A stretch of DNA of 64,000 nt from Fragilariopsis cylindrus CCMP1102 (taxonomy: Eukaryota; Bacillariophyta; Bacillariophyceae; Bacillariales; Bacillariaceae): NCBI GenBank assembly GCA_900095095.1, contig FMBT01000372.1:1-64000 (forward strand). Direction: 5' to 3'. Shown here one piece after another: positions 1 to 10,882 of this stretch; positions within the stretch are counted from its first letter, which is position 1; the number at the start of each line of letters is the position of its first letter. Below the pieces are notes generated by a model, which was not told the DNA's origin, did not search any database, and saw only the letters and a program-made list of their open reading frames with translations. The translations under genes and the position numbers were made by a program.

Positions 1-300
1 CCGTTCGCTTCTGGGATTTAAGAAAGCAGAAAGTCGTTGCGACGTTCAGGGATGAAAAACTCGAATCCATTAATACCGTTACGTTCGACAAGGCCGGGAA
101 ATATGCTGCCATGGGAGGTAAGGGAGGAATCAGAATCACAACCGTGAAGAAATGGGATACAACCGCTACTTTAGAAACCAAGAACCCAGTCTCTGCTATT
201 GGTTTGGAGCAAGTCTACGTTGGAGGCATCCTGCGATAAGGAACGGGCGGTTCAATACTACGGGGTCCCTCCTGAGGCTGATGAAAAAATGGAGGAATAA
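1..300 (+). CDS. PRP19: PRP19-like splicing factor, C-terminal WD40 end (5' part outside window)
   Basis: This is the last WD40 blades of a pre-mRNA-processing factor 19, the U-box ubiquitin ligase scaffold of the spliceosomal NTC complex. Reading from base 3 gives VRFWDLRKQKVV, then a GKYAAMGGKGGIRI strand pair and KKWDTTATLETKNPVSAIG, in the order of PRP19 C-termini (human VRVWDLRKLKN, CKQWTEILHF). The first frame stops at 237-239. A frame displaced by one base carries the expected ending (DKERAVQYYGV, then PPEADEKMEE) to a stop at 298-300. One extra base in the T run near 203-205 explains this, giving AIGWSKST at the joint. The split is either a consensus error or a real frameshift. Family assignment rests on the terminal 95 residues only; another WD40 protein is possible but less likely. 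Confidence 0.7.
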
Positions 301-1478
301 AAAGGAAAGTATTCCTATTATTTGTTAATTAAAAAAGAAAGATTACGTAAGATCCGAACTAAATAATATGATGTTAATTTAATCTAATTGAATCGAATTG
401 AATTGAATTCATTATTATTTAATCAAACGGTTATTGCGTAAAAAGCAACATTAGATGTTGTAGACATGTGTTTTTTAAACATCAACCATGATTCGATTCC
501 ATCGACGTGTATTTCCTTGTACATCGCAACAATCATTCCATATTTGTGTCACAACATAGATAGATGCCCAAGAAATGAATGATTTGGGAAGCATAATATG
601 TTGGCCATTAATTTGGTTCCTTAACCACACCATACATACACCATACGCCATACGCCATACACCATACACACAAAGGAGAATGCCAGAGCTCCAAAAAGAA
701 GAGGAAATTAAAGGATGAAATGTTGACAAAGAAAAATTATAGGAATTAGACCATTCAATAATATGTGGATGAAACTAACAAACTCATTTTCTTCTGACAA
801 ATAAAAGTAAGTAGTCACAGTAGTTTTGCGCTTCTTTAAAAGTCTGGTTGTATTATATTAGCCTTAGTATCCAAACCAGCCTGCTGTATTGCATGTCTTT
901 GCTATGATCCCACAATAGCTAGCAATGACAATTTTACTAATGATGGGGTTGACTACTGATTGCTTCTATCTGCTACCATGCCTGCCTCTACAGTATAGTC
1001 TATTAGTTCTGTTCACTTACTTGTAAATTGTAAAGCATTGACTGACTGACTCACTCACTGTATTTCAGTCACGTATTCTCCGTCATTTCCGGTTCGCGGA
1101 GAAAAATATAAATAATGATGACAGCAGTGTTCCAAATTATCCGTTGCATTTACATAACGTGTGCTTACCGTAGTTTTTTGCCACCGCATAAATACAAAAG
1201 CATTAAACGCTTATATTTTTCTCAAAGCACGACCCAATTTCAAGACACAAAAACCAACGACGCTCTCTTGTTCTCACGTCACTTTCTTCCAATAAAACTA
1301 AATTTTTTGTTGTGTCATTACCATTTGACGACGACACGACACGACACGATCAATAACAGCGTACATACAATACACCGACAAACACACTTTTCTCACAATC
1401 AAAGTATTCTAGTAATACTGTATAAACTAAACAGAACTAATATCCGAGGATCATTATTATCCCGACAATAAAGCCAAG
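301..1478. other. Intergenic, no gene seen
   Basis: AT-rich spacer between PRP19 and the next plus-strand gene. It holds GAATT/GAATC pentamer runs at about 380-410, an imperfect CATACGCCATACACCATAC-type repeat at about 630-670, and the probable 5' leader of the next gene. An open stretch at 1115-1471 has no coding character. I see no RNA gene. Confidence 0.5.
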
Positions 1479-2489
1479 ATGGTATTAAAAATGAAGACAG
1501 ATTATTTCTCTCCCAATAATAATAACAACCCGAACAACAATAGCAACAATATCATCATCCGTCCGATTTCGATGAATATTGTGGATGGTGGTGATGTTGA
1601 GCATGTGATTGATGTGAACTACTTGAAACGTGGATCCTGTGAGCATCGTGATTCCTTTTTGTCTACTATTACCAGTAGTTGTAGGAAAGTAGAGGAGGAA
1701 GAAATTGAAATTCAACAGCAACATAACAAGAAACAGGCTTTAGAATGTGAATGCAACAACATAAGCATCACCGTCAAAGATGATGACGACGGCAATGACG
1801 ATGATACGAGTACGTGTATAGATACTAGTACTGCGACAAGTACAAGTACAAGTACAACCACATCGCCACGGGTAGTGGTAGTAGTACCAACCACAAAAAA
1901 AGCTAAAAACAATAATAAAGTAGTACGATTTACATCTGAATGCGAGAATGTTATGTATAGATATCCACGACCAACAAAAGAGGAAAAACTTGATATGTAT
2001 ATGAGTAAGGATGATTATGAACGTATTATAATGAATGTCGTAAAAGGGATTCACAAGAAGCAAGAAAGTAATAACGATGATAACAATAATAATAGTGAAG
2101 ACACAGATACAAATAATAATAATGATAATGAAAATGAATTATGCATTGAATGTATTTTAGTACAACAAAATTCAGATCGGATTGAACGAGTCAAATCTGC
2201 TATATCTACTATTCTGAAACGTCAAAAACAACAGAAATATCAGAAACAAATGATGACGACGATGAATATGAATATGTATATTATCGACGATGACGACAAC
2301 GATAACGACAATGACAATGACAATGACAATAGACATATTGATGATAATGATTATGAAAGTTGGCTTGAGAAATATTATCGACAACCATATTCAAAATTAT
2401 CATTAAAATTAGCAGGAAATAGAGGTTTACGTGATCAAGAAGTTATACTATCATCATTAAGTCCAAGAAAGATTGTGATGACAAGATAA
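1479..2489 (+). CDS. Low-complexity Asn/Asp-rich protein of an uncharacterised diatom type
   Basis: I do not recognise a named family. The 336-residue frame starts at an ATG (MVLKMKTDYF). It is mostly runs of N, D and T from AAT/GAT/ACA microsatellites. A more conserved-looking core lies near residues 148-190: VVRFTSECENVMYRYPRPT, then EEKLDMYMSKDDYERII. The tail is WLEKYYRQPYSKLSLKLAG. The arrangement (VRF, an aromatic stretch, a T-x-E-E-K helix, then a DY helix) resembles short proteins of unknown function that are abundant in diatoms. There is no signal peptide or membrane segment and no intron. A GAATC pentamer run follows the stop. The gene is probably real because the core is not explained by simple repeats. 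Confidence 0.6.
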   Translation: MVLKMKTDYFSPNNNNNPNNNSNNIIIRPISMNIVDGGDVEHVIDVNYLKRGSCEHRDSFLSTITSSCRKVEEEEIEIQQQHNKKQALECECNNISITVKDDDDGNDDDTSTCIDTSTATSTSTSTTTSPRVVVVVPTTKKAKNNNKVVRFTSECENVMYRYPRPTKEEKLDMYMSKDDYERIIMNVVKGIHKKQESNNDDNNNNSEDTDTNNNNDNENELCIECILVQQNSDRIERVKSAISTILKRQKQQKYQKQMMTTMNMNMYIIDDDDNDNDNDNDNDNRHIDDNDYESWLEKYYRQPYSKLSLKLAGNRGLRDQEVILSSLSPRKIVMTR

Positions 2490-2499
2490 TAGTATGAAT

Positions 2500-2540
2500 G
2501 AAAATCGAAGCGAATCGAATCGAATCGAATCGAATCAGAC
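2500..2540 (+). repeat. GAATC pentanucleotide microsatellite
   Basis: About five copies of a GAATC/CGAAT pentamer lie immediately 3' of the stop at 2487-2489, probably in the 3' untranslated region. Confidence 0.8.
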
Positions 2541-2720
2541 TAACTAAGCGAATAAAATGAAAATGAAAGTGAATGACCTATAAAGAAGGTCAAAAATAGA
2601 AATAGAAATACAATACAATATAATATAAATAATGATTATGGTAAACAAAGATTGACTTAGATAGTAAATATATATCCAACTTTTAGTTAGTAACGTTTAA
2701 TAGTCTTCACTTAATTTAAC

Positions 2721-4274
2721 TTATGGGATTTCTCCTTTTTTCAAAAGACTATTGTATCGATCCAGTAAACGTCGTTCACGTTTATCTAAACGTGATGGAC
2801 CTTGAAAGGGTTGGAATGTATTACTGTCATTATCATTATCATTCTCTATACCATCACCATCATTATTATCAATACTATTGACAGGAGAGAGATTCGAATG
2901 ACGATGATTATGATATCCTCGTTCTACTTGTAATTCTTCAAGATATTTTGTAAAAAATAACACATTGTCATCTTGAGATGATGGTGTTGATAGTGATGAC
3001 TGTTGCTGTTGCTGTTGTTGTTGTTGTTGAAGAAGAAGAGAACGACGAAATATTTCTGCTTGTATACAACGTTCCCATGTTTTTTCTCTTCGTGGATTCA
3101 ATTTGTATCCCCCACCACCACCACGACTTTGTTGTTGGTTTGATAATTTTATGAACCGAACAATGGATTCTTTTGTTTCCTTCAATGATGTTAGTGTTCT
3201 TTGATCGTAGTAATTATCAGTAACAATACTAATACCAATGTTATCATCATCACTGTTATTATATTTTGGAAGTTCTTCCAGTAATTTCACGAATCCTGTC
3301 GAATCACAAAACATTGGACACTCTTTCTTGTTGAAAGATTTGCTGCTGTCACTGTATTTATTTGTTTCGATAGTATCACTAGTAATATTTCGATTGTGGT
3401 AAATACCATTATCATTGTTACTGTTGTTACTGTTGTTGTCGTCGCCGCCGTTGTCGTTATCGCTGTCAAGAAGTAGTCTTTTTGTATCAGTAGTAACAGC
3501 AAAACCCTTCGCCCTTTTCCTACGACTGAAACGAATTGTGGATGGTTCGTTATTATTGCTCACTGTAGTAGAAATTGATTGACGACGGAGTTTATAATTC
3601 AACTCTCTATCGTTAGTAACAAATGCCATTGAGGACCAATCCATTGACGAAGACGACGATGATGATGATGATGATGATAACGAAATGAGATGTTTCGATT
3701 CCGCAACAATAACATCATCTGCTCTCTGCCTCAATCCAGAAAAGAGAATGTTAATATTGACGGTAAAATTATTACTGTTACTACTATTATTATTATTGTT
3801 ATTATTGTTGTTGCTGCTGCAGTTATAGTGCTGTGTACAGGCAAATTTTTCACTACCATGATCCCATACTATCATTACATTTGGTATTCTATATTTGTAA
3901 CAGAAACGAACCACCTGATGTTGTAATTCTAAAGGATTTAATTCAAATTTTCCAATCCCACGTACATTATTCCCATCGACTACTAACAGACGTAATGGTG
4001 GTGGCAATGCTAATGAATTTTCTACTTCGTCTTTATGTTCCTCCTGATGCCTTTGTTCGTTGTTGTCTCCGTTGTTATAATATGTACTAGCTGTATTATC
4101 AGCCCAATTGACGAATTTATCATGAGTTTTGTTCGTTGTTCCTTTATTTTTACTTTTTTGTATTTGTATTTGTTGTTGTTGTTTTCTTATTTGTTGAAGA
4201 GCAAATGAATGATGAGGTATTACTGCTGTGAAATAGCAAATAATACTTACTATTACAAAACGACAAATTGTCAT
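2721..4274 (-). CDS. Secreted or organellar NYN/PIN-like domain protein
   Basis: About 517 residues from the ATG at 4274-4272; a longer reading would need a TTG start. The N-terminus is a hydrophobic leader (TICRFVIVSIICYFTAVI) ending near HHSFALQ, so entry to the secretory or plastid route is likely. The core matches the NYN/YacP-like PIN fold: LLVVDGNNVRG with its first acidic residue, then VMIVWDHGSEKF, then RADDVIVAES with a second acidic pair, then FVTNDRELNYKLRR. These are the places where PIN/NYN nucleases keep metal-binding Asp residues, so an RNase role is plausible. The domain is interrupted by N, S, D and Q runs encoded by microsatellites. The C-terminus SRLDKRERRLLDRYNSLL looks helical. 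No intron is needed. Confidence 0.65.
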   Translation of the reverse strand: MTICRFVIVSIICYFTAVIPHHSFALQQIRKQQQQIQIQKSKNKGTTNKTHDKFVNWADNTASTYYNNGDNNEQRHQEEHKDEVENSLALPPPLRLLVVDGNNVRGIGKFELNPLELQHQVVRFCYKYRIPNVMIVWDHGSEKFACTQHYNCSSNNNNNNNNNSSNSNNFTVNINILFSGLRQRADDVIVAESKHLISLSSSSSSSSSSSMDWSSMAFVTNDRELNYKLRRQSISTTVSNNNEPSTIRFSRRKRAKGFAVTTDTKRLLLDSDNDNGGDDNNSNNSNNDNGIYHNRNITSDTIETNKYSDSSKSFNKKECPMFCDSTGFVKLLEELPKYNNSDDDNIGISIVTDNYYDQRTLTSLKETKESIVRFIKLSNQQQSRGGGGGYKLNPRREKTWERCIQAEIFRRSLLLQQQQQQQQQQSSLSTPSSQDDNVLFFTKYLEELQVERGYHNHRHSNLSPVNSIDNNDGDGIENDNDNDSNTFQPFQGPSRLDKRERRLLDRYNSLLKKGEIP

Positions 4275-4283
4275 GATGATCAA

Positions 4284-4753
4284 TCTGAAATCGTTGTTGA
4301 CTGTTGCGCTTAAATTATAGCAAATTACCCAGAATTCTGTCGATTTCTGCTTCGCTTCCCCCGTTGCTGTTTAAATACGCAATCAAATAATAGGTAGCCT
4401 ATTATTGCAATTGGAGATTATTAGCAGCAAGAGAGATATGAATTGAATCCTGATCTTTGATCTTGTTCATTAAATTGATATCTTTTATCTTTCTTCGTAA
4501 TGATGATGGTTGAATCAGTCAATGATCAGTCGTGGATGGTGGATGGTGGATTGTGGAAAATTATAAAAATCAAAAAATCGCATCCCCCCATGAAAAAAAT
4601 TCAAAATTATAGAGTCCTATTTATTATTTATTACTTGAAGTACTCCTACTTGAAGTAAGTTACAGAAGATAAAATCAATTCTTGTTGCCATACTACCATA
4701 ATGTACTGATAGTAGACTTCTTATACTGTACTAAATTTATTACGAAACGCAAG
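4284..4753. other. Divergent intergenic region, no gene seen
   Basis: AT-rich spacer between the NYN gene (minus) and the channel gene (plus). It probably holds both promoters. I recognise no element. Confidence 0.4.
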
Positions 4754-7700
4754 ATGACGATGACGAATCCTGCTTCCTCGAGACCAACTTCGTTGATGAC
4801 GGGGGTGATTGCAAGTCCGAACAGCACCGATGCAGCAGAAGAAGGGCAGGTTTCGATCGTGATCAGTCTACCAGCAGGAGGCGCTACTGATGATGTCGAT
4901 TACGTCCGAAGTGGTGGCGACGACGACGGCAACTTCGAGGATACAGTCAGTGCTGTCAGCCTCGAACGTAACGATGAAAAAATGACTATCGATTTCTTAA
5001 AAGACGAAAGGAAACATATGACATACGGACGTCGTATCGCGTTAAGTTTGATGGATAAATCATGGTACAATCCTATGGCAGGTCAAAAAGATGATGACAA
5101 CAGCAACAACAACAACAACGACGTCGCTGGCGAAAACTTCGATGATGCAAGAGAAGTAGATAACAGCGATTTAGATGAGAAGGACAACAACAATCACGAC
5201 GTAATGAAAGAAGCTAGTATCGATCCTACGAATAATACTGGTCGTTGTATTATGGATGATTTTGATGAGGATAATAAATACGAGAAACCAGATCTGAGGA
5301 AGGGATGGGCCTACTTCGAACACGTGGCGCTCAACCGATATCTAGTTCTGGATGAGATCAAGAATAAGCCGCCGAAGGAAGATATTTTTACGAGGACTTT
5401 CCGTAAGTTAGTCATGAATGCACACAAGAAATTTGACAGAGCTGAGGCAGGAGAAGATGATGTTCCGACAAGATTGTATTCCCCAATATGGACTCCACAC
5501 AAACAGCTTGGTGACTTTGGATTGGGCGTCGGCTTGTACTTTTCTACGCTTCGTGCTATCATCGTTATTACTTTTTTCTGTGGACTTTGTTCGTTGTACA
5601 ACATTTTCTATTTTGCCAGTGCGGAGTACGACCCTGCTGACAATTCAACAGGCTTTTTTGAGAAAGGGTCCGCCATTTGCAGTACAACATCATGGGTTCC
5701 TTGTCCTACCTGTAATTGTACTGATAACGACGCATCATTTACTGCTTATGGAATTCTTCCGCCACAACGCTGTGCCATTTCAGAAAATGATTCTTCTAAA
5801 CTCTTTGCTCTTAAGAATGACTGTGATGGAACGCATTGGCAACTTGCGGCTACCAATTTTGGTACGGTGATTTTTATGGTATTTGCTGTGATGTTGCTAG
5901 GCGTTTACATGCGACGAGAAGAAATTCAATTTGACGAAGACGAGCAAACTGCTCAGGATTATTCAATTCAGATCACCAATCCTCCCGGCGATGCCAAAGA
6001 TCCGGAGGAATGGCGTCGTTTCTTCAAAGAAAATTGCGATGGCGCACAAGTCACCGTATGTACCTGCGCTGTTCATAATGACTTGTTAGTGAAGACTCTA
6101 GTGGAACGCAGAGAACGTATTCGAGCTATCCAAAGCATACAACCTGGTGAAAGTACGGATACGCTCGATATTGCTCGCGTTGCCGCAGAAACTGAGCGTG
6201 GGAGAAAATTTATTCCATCACTCCTTGCGATGTTTTCACCTGGAATTCCCGAACACTTTTCTCGACTCGTTGCTCTAAATGCCAAAGTTGAAGGATTGTC
6301 CCAGCTTAATTATCCTGTTACTAATGTCTTCGTGACGTTTGAGACTGAAGAGGATCAACGACACGTTCTTGAAAAGTTAACTGTTGGATCAGCGAAATCA
6401 AGTAAAAATGATACCAGTGCACTTTCTGACCCTAAATATCTGTTTCGGGGAAAATATGTTCTCAGTGTGTGCGAACCCGAAGAGCCCAACGCGATCATAT
6501 GGGAAAACTTAAATGCTGGATGGTCGAAACGAATGAAAGAATTGATCCTTACTACATGTTTCACTGTCGCGACCATTGCGCTCGTCGCTTATTTAGTCTA
6601 TTTTGCAAATAATAACAAAAAGTTGGAGAATACGCTAGCAAGTGCTAATATAAATATGTTGGGGTCAGCTCTGACCATTTCTATTGCTAATGCTATCTTT
6701 CCATTCCTTGCAAAAATATTGACAAATATGTGTGAATCACATCGATCGGAGAGCTCTAGACAATCGTCTCTTTACTACAAAATTGCGCTTTTCAGATGGG
6801 TTACCTCGGCTGTTGTGATTTTTATCATCACCCCGTTTACAGCTACACTCGGCACAGGCGATATACAAGCAGCCCTGATCCCGCAAGTGACCACTCTATT
6901 CTTCTCTGATATGATTCTTACCAATATCCTTGCATTGGCTGATCCAGTAAGTTTGAATCGAACCCTTATTTAGAATACTAAAGCTTATCATAGGACACAA
7001 AAATCGTCTCCTACGTACTCTTGATTGTCAATATTATCTCCTGATTTATTCTCAATTTTTTTTTCAAATTTTGCAGGCTGGTCATCTCATGCGCCATTTT
7101 CTGGCCCCGAGAGCAAAAACACAGGATGCTATGAACATTCTTTTCCAAGGGAGCCAGTACGAGCTAGCAGAGCGTTACACTGACATGACAAAGATCTTGT
7201 TTCTGAATCTCTTTTACTGCTCTATTTTTCCTTCATCCTTTTTCCTTTGTGCAATCAGTCTTTGCTTGAAATATCTAGTCGATCGATTCAATTTGTAAGT
7301 CGAAAGTCCATATTGGCATGTCAATGTTCAACAAACGCACAATTGTTGTTTGTATCCAACCACTTTTCATTGTATTTCAAAATTAAATCAACAGCCACTA
7401 TTTCTCCTCAAGTTTCTGTTACAGCAATATTTTTCGAAAAACCACCACGATAATTCTTATTTGCTTCCGCACTTGTCTTACTTTGTTTTTCTTCGTCGCT
7501 TTTTGACATGAAGAATGAGGACCTGGAAGAAAGCGCCGCATACAGGAAACGTGATTTCGCAGATTAGTCGTCATTACTTTTTTTCAGCATCTGTTGCCGT
7601 CATGGCCGTCTTTTCTAGCTACTACTGGAGCGGCTTCCCATTTGATAGCATATGCCAGAATGATTCTATTGATCAGACATATGTGGGCACTTTTACATTA

Positions 7701-8273
7701 TCTCCGTACCTGGGAGATAAAAATAATTTTACAAATGTAACTATCACCCTTACCGAGAACGACGTTGATTACAGGTATTGCAATCAAGATTTCATATCAA
7801 GGGAAACTGGAATTACATTTCCATTCGTCCCTCAAATTGCCAATGAATGGATTGACCCATACGAGTATATGACTGACCAACAACTGATATCTACAACCTA
7901 CTTTGGATGGTCTGCTCTTGGTTTTGTGATTATCATTTTTCTCAAGTACATTGTGTTATGGTGCAGCGCGTACAAAAAAATGAACCATGGCAATTATCAA
8001 GCTGTTGGTGATTCACAAAATATTGCATATAGTGAGGTAGAATCCAGAAGTGCATACATCCCACAAGTTAGTAGTGCCGCTTTCGCATATCCACTCATTG
8101 CCTGCAGAGTTGATGGTATAGATACAGAACTTTTTGATTTCACGGATCAGCGCCGGAGCCATAAATATTATGATTTATCTATAGATGCAAAGAAGCTTTT
8201 GTCAAGGCTGAATTTGGAAAATCCTCAAGGTTTTAGTATCGTGAAAGATTGGCCACCTCAAACAGATAGATGA
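4754..8273 (+). CDS. CSC1/OSCA/TMEM63-type channel protein, three exons
   Basis: Exons 4754-6946, 7077-7294 and 7514-8273 join in frame (2193+218+760 bases) to give 1056 residues; both introns are GTAAGT...AG. The ATG at 4754 (MTMTNPASS) is the first true start. A long acidic N-terminus leads to a first membrane helix near residues 265-286 and a second near 369-386. The cytosolic domain has the RNA-binding-like FVTFETEEDQ near 526 and EPEEPNAIIWENL near 575, the spacing of the CSC1/OSCA cytosolic domain before its 7TM core. Further helices follow from about 596, with FLAPRAKTQDAMN and DRFNLMRTWKKAP in the last third. Known relatives are osmo- or mechanosensitive cation channels, so ion permeation is inferred. 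The C-terminus after the last helix is an acidic tail (DWPPQTDR). Confidence 0.75.
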
Positions 8274-8399
8274 AGCAAGAGCCTATACTCTTTCCCTTTC
8301 CCTGTACCAAATCGGTGTTGCATGGCTTAGTAGAATACTATGAAATCTCAAAAGATATAGTAGTTGGAATAAGTACAGTGCCATTCGATTAAATTAAAT

Positions 8400-9987
8400 C
8401 TATATAACTAGAGGCGTTTGCTCACAAAACAAACGTGCTTCTCGTCTTTCTTCGATTGTAGTCGGTTCTAAACTCTTTGAAAGAATCGAATCCCAGTTGT
8501 CGATACTATTCATTGCTAATATCATCCGTCGATTAACATTACAGAAATGTCGTATCTGACTTTTTCGTTTTCTTTCATCTCGTTCCATTTCGGCAATTTG
8601 TCGACACATACGATCATATGCAACAAGGATCATATATTGACAAAGTAATGCCCAAGAGAACCATTCACGTAAGGTTGTCAAATTTATAGTTGATACAAGA
8701 TTCGGATCGTATTCAATCAATAGTTCATAATACTTTTCTAAAAATAATGGTGAATTCGACACTACTGTATCGTTAGTACTCACTACAAGAAAAAATACTA
8801 AATCGATCATAGGATTATCAAATCCAGTGGTAGCAAAGTCAATCAACACAGGTTTTCTTTGTTGATCATTATTCGTTGGAAATAACCAATTAGCTATATG
8901 ATAGTCTCCATGTACACACGTCACTCGATGTCGATGAACCACTGTTATTCACGATGAACCAATGAATGAATGGATGAATGGATGAATGGATGAAAGAAAG
9001 TTAATCAGAATAATCTCAATGTTAGTCAAAGATGCTAAAATGCATTTATAATAGAGAAAGGATACAGAATTAATTAGAATAGACGGCTGTATACTTACTA
9101 TCATGAATATTTCGAAGTTTGAGAGTAGATAATTTCTGAGATAGATTGGTAATGAAGTCAATAACATCCGTATCCACCAACTCATTCTGTAATCGCAGAT
9201 AATCAATCGTTTCTTGCCAAGATGAAATGAATAGTCCTTCCTTTTGTAAGGGAGGAAGACGTTGTCCCATTCCTGCCGTAGCAACCAAACTGACATTATT
9301 ATTATTATTATTAGCATTATTATTATTGTTATCGAAGAAATTTGATTTTCCCCAAAATGTAGCATGCATACCAGCCATACAACGTAATAGAAAGTCGATT
9401 TTATCAGATGGGCAACCATCCATTAAAGGATATGTTATTACGTCTAATTCTTCTTGTAGGATAAGATATTGATCAGATCCACATAAGAATTTGGGAAATG
9501 CAAATGGTAGACTGTTCGTTGTATCCGCAATACTACTGATACTACTACTACTAATAATACTTGATAAGATGTGATCATAAAATATAATTTCATTTTGACA
9601 CATCCAAGACAAATCAAGATCGGGACGACAAATTTTCACCAACCAGCCTGTCGCCGGTATTATTACTTTTGTTATTGTTGTATCGTCGCCTGCGTCTGCT
9701 TGATTACTTTTATCATTAGTTGACTCATGCTCATCATAGTCAAGATGAACACGATAAACATCCGATAATACACCATGCTCTACTTTTTCCACAGAAATGG
9801 AATTTATTTTTGGGACGACGACCGCGATGTTATTGTCGTTGTAATTACTTATTTCACTGTCATTATCATTGTCATTATCATTGTCATTGTCATTGTCATT
9901 GTTCTGCTTGATCCAGTGATCACGCAGAATATCTGAGAAGAGGTTTGCTGTAATTGATTCGACGTTATCGATTTTAGTAGTGTTCAT
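8400..9987 (-). CDS. APH/choline-kinase-like phosphotransferase, two exons
   Basis: Exon 1 runs 9987-9099 and exon 2 8941-8400 on the minus strand. The join (GAT A|TG GTT CAT) restores the frame, with donor GTAAGT and acceptor CAG, giving about 476 residues. Exon 2 has the kinase-like catalytic loop HGDYHIANWLF and the metal-binding segment PVLIDFATTGFDNPMIDL. Exon 1 has PLMDGCPSDKIDFLLRCMAG followed by HATFWG, typical of the CHK/EcKinase-like branch of aminoglycoside-phosphotransferase proteins. The substrate is a small hydroxyl or amino compound I cannot name. The start at 9987 is the first ATG; a TTG-started extension to 10056 would add a hydrophobic leader. Exon 1 carries a DN hexamer repeat and N runs. 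The intron contains a GAATGGAT repeat at about 8960-8996. Confidence 0.75.
9838..9904 (-). repeat. CATTGT/CATTAT hexamer microsatellite (coding DN repeat)
   Basis: Tandem ATTGTC/ATTATC hexamers encode alternating Asp-Asn in exon 1 of the phosphotransferase gene. Confidence 0.85.
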
Positions 9988-10077
9988 GATGATTGATGTT
10001 ATTGTTGTAATGATAAGGAAGCTTAAAATTGATATTACTCTTCTGCATAACTTCAAACTTCGAACTTCAATCTCATA

Positions 10078-10267
10078 CTTCCTCCAGCGAACGCAAACTT
10101 AGCGTAAGGTTTTACGGTACTAGTACAACTTCCACGCGCAAATTGAAAATATACGTCTATTTAGAGAAAAGAAATTAAAAAAGAATAAAAATTGTTCATT
10201 CGACTCGAATTCACTCAATCTCCGTACTTTTATCTTGTGAAAGTTGTCTCCTAAAAGCTGGAGGAAG
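10078..10267. mobile_element. Short MITE-like element with TA flanks (non-autonomous DNA transposon)
   Basis: A 190-base interval begins CTTCCTCCAGC and ends in its inverse GCTGGAGGAAG. Each end is flanked by TA (10076-10077 and 10268-10269), as expected of Tc1/mariner-type insertion. The inverted repeats are only about 11 bases. The eight outermost bases CTTCCTCC match those of the larger element at 26046-26456, suggesting related ends. There is no coding capacity. A chance palindrome is the alternative. Confidence 0.5.
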
Positions 10268-10546
10268 TATCCTATATAATAATATTATTATGTTCTGCTT
10301 TTTTCAGTTCACGGCTTAATTATAATCGAGTCTCGGGACTAACTTTTCTTTCCGTTGTCGTTAAGGAGCTAAATACCGTCTCAAGTTAATTAACCAGGAT
10401 GAGAATGAGCTGAAGATGAATGCGGAAGAGAGGAAACTTCGAGACGACGCGGACAAAGAAACATCACCTATTGACGATGGTAGTTCGACCATGGCCATGG
10501 AAACAGCGTGCTGAGTAATGAAGAAGGATTTTACAGTACAGTTTAA

Positions 10547-10579
<33 letters not shown>

Positions 10580-10882
10580 CCCGTATAAACTTGAACATCT
10601 GATGATGGAGCATAATCAGCATTTATCTATTATCTGCGTGGAAAGAATAACATAATCATACCCTAGTTCAGACAGAACTGCGTGTCACTTCACTCTGATA
10701 GAGAACAGTTTATGAACGAAGATTACTTTGCTTCTTATCTTGGAAAAATCAATTGGTCGTGTCGATCTTGCTTGGTCGTTATATTCTTATCGTATTATTT
10801 GCTATACTAATAGAAGAACTAAGACAAAAGGAAGAGGTTTTGTTTTAATAGCAAGGAGGCTTCCCTTCTCTTATTTTTTTTA
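10268..10882. other. Intergenic with a TA microsatellite and a short charged open frame
   Basis: The spacer contains (TA)n at about 10551-10580. A plus-strand frame of about 49 codons ends at the TGA near 10512-10514. It encodes a charged peptide (RLKLINQDENELKMNAEERK, then LRDDADKETSP) and is GC-richer than its surroundings. It could be a gene remnant or a small exon; I cannot link it to a gene. Confidence 0.3.

Noticed and set aside
1115-1471. 118-codon plus-strand frame
   Set aside because: No domain, compositional features of a leader, and it lies just upstream of a better-supported start.
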